Of a stretch of 6,687 nucleotides of DNA, positions 5,642-6,687 are shown piece after piece. How positions within the stretch are numbered: position 1 is the first letter of the stretch; every line of letters starts with the position of its first letter. The stretch is from JBBRLG01 sp038231495 (lineage in GTDB: Bacteria; Planctomycetota; Planctomycetia; Gemmatales; Gemmataceae). The notes below the pieces were generated by a model that saw only the letters and a program-made list of their open reading frames with translations, made no database searches and was not told the origin of the DNA. The stretch is taken from contig JBBRLG010000422.1 in assembly GCA_038231495.1 (NCBI GenBank), forward strand, positions 1-6,687, read 5' to 3'. Made by a program: the position numbers and the translations under genes.

Positions 5642-6625
5642 TTGATAACCCCCATCCGGTTTGAACCCTATCTGCGTCCGATGGTGTGGGGCGGCCGGCG
5701 CCTGGGCGCGGTGCTGCACCGGCCGTTGCCCAACCCGGTACCCTACGGCGAAGCCTGGGAAATCAGCGATCACGCGAGCCACCGCAGCGTTGTCAGCCAC
5801 GGAGCCTGGGCCGGGCGGACGTTGCAAAACCTCATGCACGACGAGCGCGCGGCCCTCCTCGGCAACGCCGCCGACGAGCACATTACTTTCCCGTGGCTGG
5901 TCAAACTGCTGGACGCCAACGACTGGCTGTCAGTGCAAGTCCATCCGAATGAAAACGACGTACGCCGCCTGTGGCCGGGCGAGGGCAGCAAGACCGAAGC
6001 CTGGTTCGTGCTGGCCGCCGAGCCGGACAGCCGAATCTACGCCGGCTTGCTGCCGGGCGTGGACGAAAGGCAACTGCGGGCCGCGCTCGACGCCGGGACG
6101 GTGGCGGACTGTCTGCACCAATTCACGCCGCGGCCCGGCGATTGTTTATTCCTGCCCGCGGGCACGGTTCACGCGGTGGGCGGCGGCGTCCTGTTCGCCG
6201 AAGTGCAGCAGACCAGCGATGCGACTTTCCGCCTGTTCGATTGGAACCGCCGTGACGCCACCGGCCAATCCCGCAAGCTGCACGTCGAGGAATCTTTGGC
6301 GTGCATCGACTGGGCGCGCGGCCCGGTGCAGCCCGTTCGAGCCATCGGCTACCCCGGCGGCGCGGGTGGGGCATCGGCAACCGACTCCGTTCGCCAGGCG
6401 CTGGTGCGTTGCCGCTTTTTCGAGTTGGATTACCTCCGCCAGACAACGCCGTTCACACTTGGGGGGGCGGGCCGATTGCAAGTGGCGGTCGTGCTGCATG
6501 GCACCGGTCGGCTCGACGGGTCTGAATTGCGGACGGGCACCACCTGGCTGTTGCCGGCCGCCCTGTCGGCGGTCGCGTGTTCCCCGACGGAATCGCTGGG
6601 CCTTTTGCTGGCCACCCTTCCCTGA
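5642..6625 (+). CDS. manA: Mannose-6-phosphate isomerase, class I, short form
   Basis: Zinc enzyme that interconverts fructose-6-phosphate and mannose-6-phosphate, the entry to GDP-mannose and its derivatives, or the exit for catabolised mannose. The 327-residue protein matches the short Bacillus-type cupin form. It shows the N-terminal PIRFEPYLRPMVWGG strand and YGEAWEISDH at 35-44. The zinc ligands are visible: Q99 and H101 in SVQVHPN, E119 in KTEAW, and H177 in LPAGTVHA. The conserved TFRLFDW (195-201) supplies the catalytic-site arginine R197. The C-terminal half is the second, degenerate cupin barrel. The start is TTG, chosen from the strong ribosome binding site at 5626-5632. The gene follows the export genes in the same orientation 144 nt downstream of the ATPase, separated by a repeat element. 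This suggests supply of a mannose-derived sugar to the exported glycan, which is inference. A housekeeping role independent of the exporter is possible. Confidence 0.94.
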   Translation: MITPIRFEPYLRPMVWGGRRLGAVLHRPLPNPVPYGEAWEISDHASHRSVVSHGAWAGRTLQNLMHDERAALLGNAADEHITFPWLVKLLDANDWLSVQVHPNENDVRRLWPGEGSKTEAWFVLAAEPDSRIYAGLLPGVDERQLRAALDAGTVADCLHQFTPRPGDCLFLPAGTVHAVGGGVLFAEVQQTSDATFRLFDWNRRDATGQSRKLHVEESLACIDWARGPVQPVRAIGYPGGAGGASATDSVRQALVRCRFFELDYLRQTTPFTLGGAGRLQVAVVLHGTGRLDGSELRTGTTWLLPAALSAVACSPTESLGLLLATLP

Positions 6626-6645
6626 ACCGCTCCCTATCTGGCGAG

Positions 6646-6667
6646 CCGGGGGCCGTAGGGCCCCCGG
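6646..6667. terminator. GC-rich hairpin after manA
   Basis: CCGGGGGCC (6646-6654) and GGCCCCCGG (6659-6667) form a perfect 9-bp stem around GTAG. It begins 20 nt after the manA stop. No T-run follows, so it could be a non-canonical terminator, an mRNA-stabilising hairpin, or a copy of a dispersed palindromic repeat. The region to the window end otherwise shows nothing. Confidence 0.5.
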
Positions 6668-6687
6668 GGTGTATAGCGGGTACCACC

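Noticed and set aside
5415..5645. Plus-strand open frame of 76 codons across the inverted-repeat element
   Set aside because: It encodes repeat-derived PPLTKGG-type sequence, overlaps the ATPase gene, and lacks a ribosome binding site.

Overview
The window looks like a bacterial chromosome of high GC content, most likely from a planctomycete. That placement is an inference. It rests on the general look of the FtsK and ManA proteins and on the intergenic palindromes (a CCCCCC-TTACGAA-GGGGGG element and GC-rich hairpins), which resemble repeats I associate with planctomycete genomes. No rRNA, tRNA or other decisive marker gene is present.

Layout, all genes on the + strand. Positions 1-124 are a leader with small hairpins. 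Positions 125-2398 encode a complete FtsK/SpoIIIE-type DNA translocase. Positions 2399-2719 hold no convincing gene. Positions 2720-3133 encode a short unrecognised protein whose tail is read out of repeat DNA, so it is probably the surviving 5' end of a longer gene. Positions 3061-3281 are a dense repeat cluster: four direct units on one side, three exact 29-nt units in the opposite orientation on the other, and a perfect 23-bp hairpin at the junction. Positions 3282-3843 are non-coding with lower GC and contain a 16-bp tandem repeat plus an inverted copy of its core.

From 3844 to 6625 lies a co-oriented three-gene set: an ABC-2 polysaccharide export permease, its ATPase partner (KpsT/TagH/Wzt type without the C-terminal glycan-binding domain), and a short zinc-dependent class I mannose-6-phosphate isomerase. 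The exporter would move a lipid-linked glycan across the inner membrane. The isomerase would link fructose-6-phosphate to mannose-6-phosphate and so to GDP-mannose, a plausible precursor of that glycan. An inverted-repeat element of about 100 bp lies between the ATPase and isomerase genes. A GC-rich hairpin follows the isomerase near the right edge.

I find no clear new multi-gene system. The most unusual parts are the repeat cluster with the truncated gene beside it, the palindromic element inside the polysaccharide gene set, and the GGCGAGGGTC repeats upstream of the exporter.
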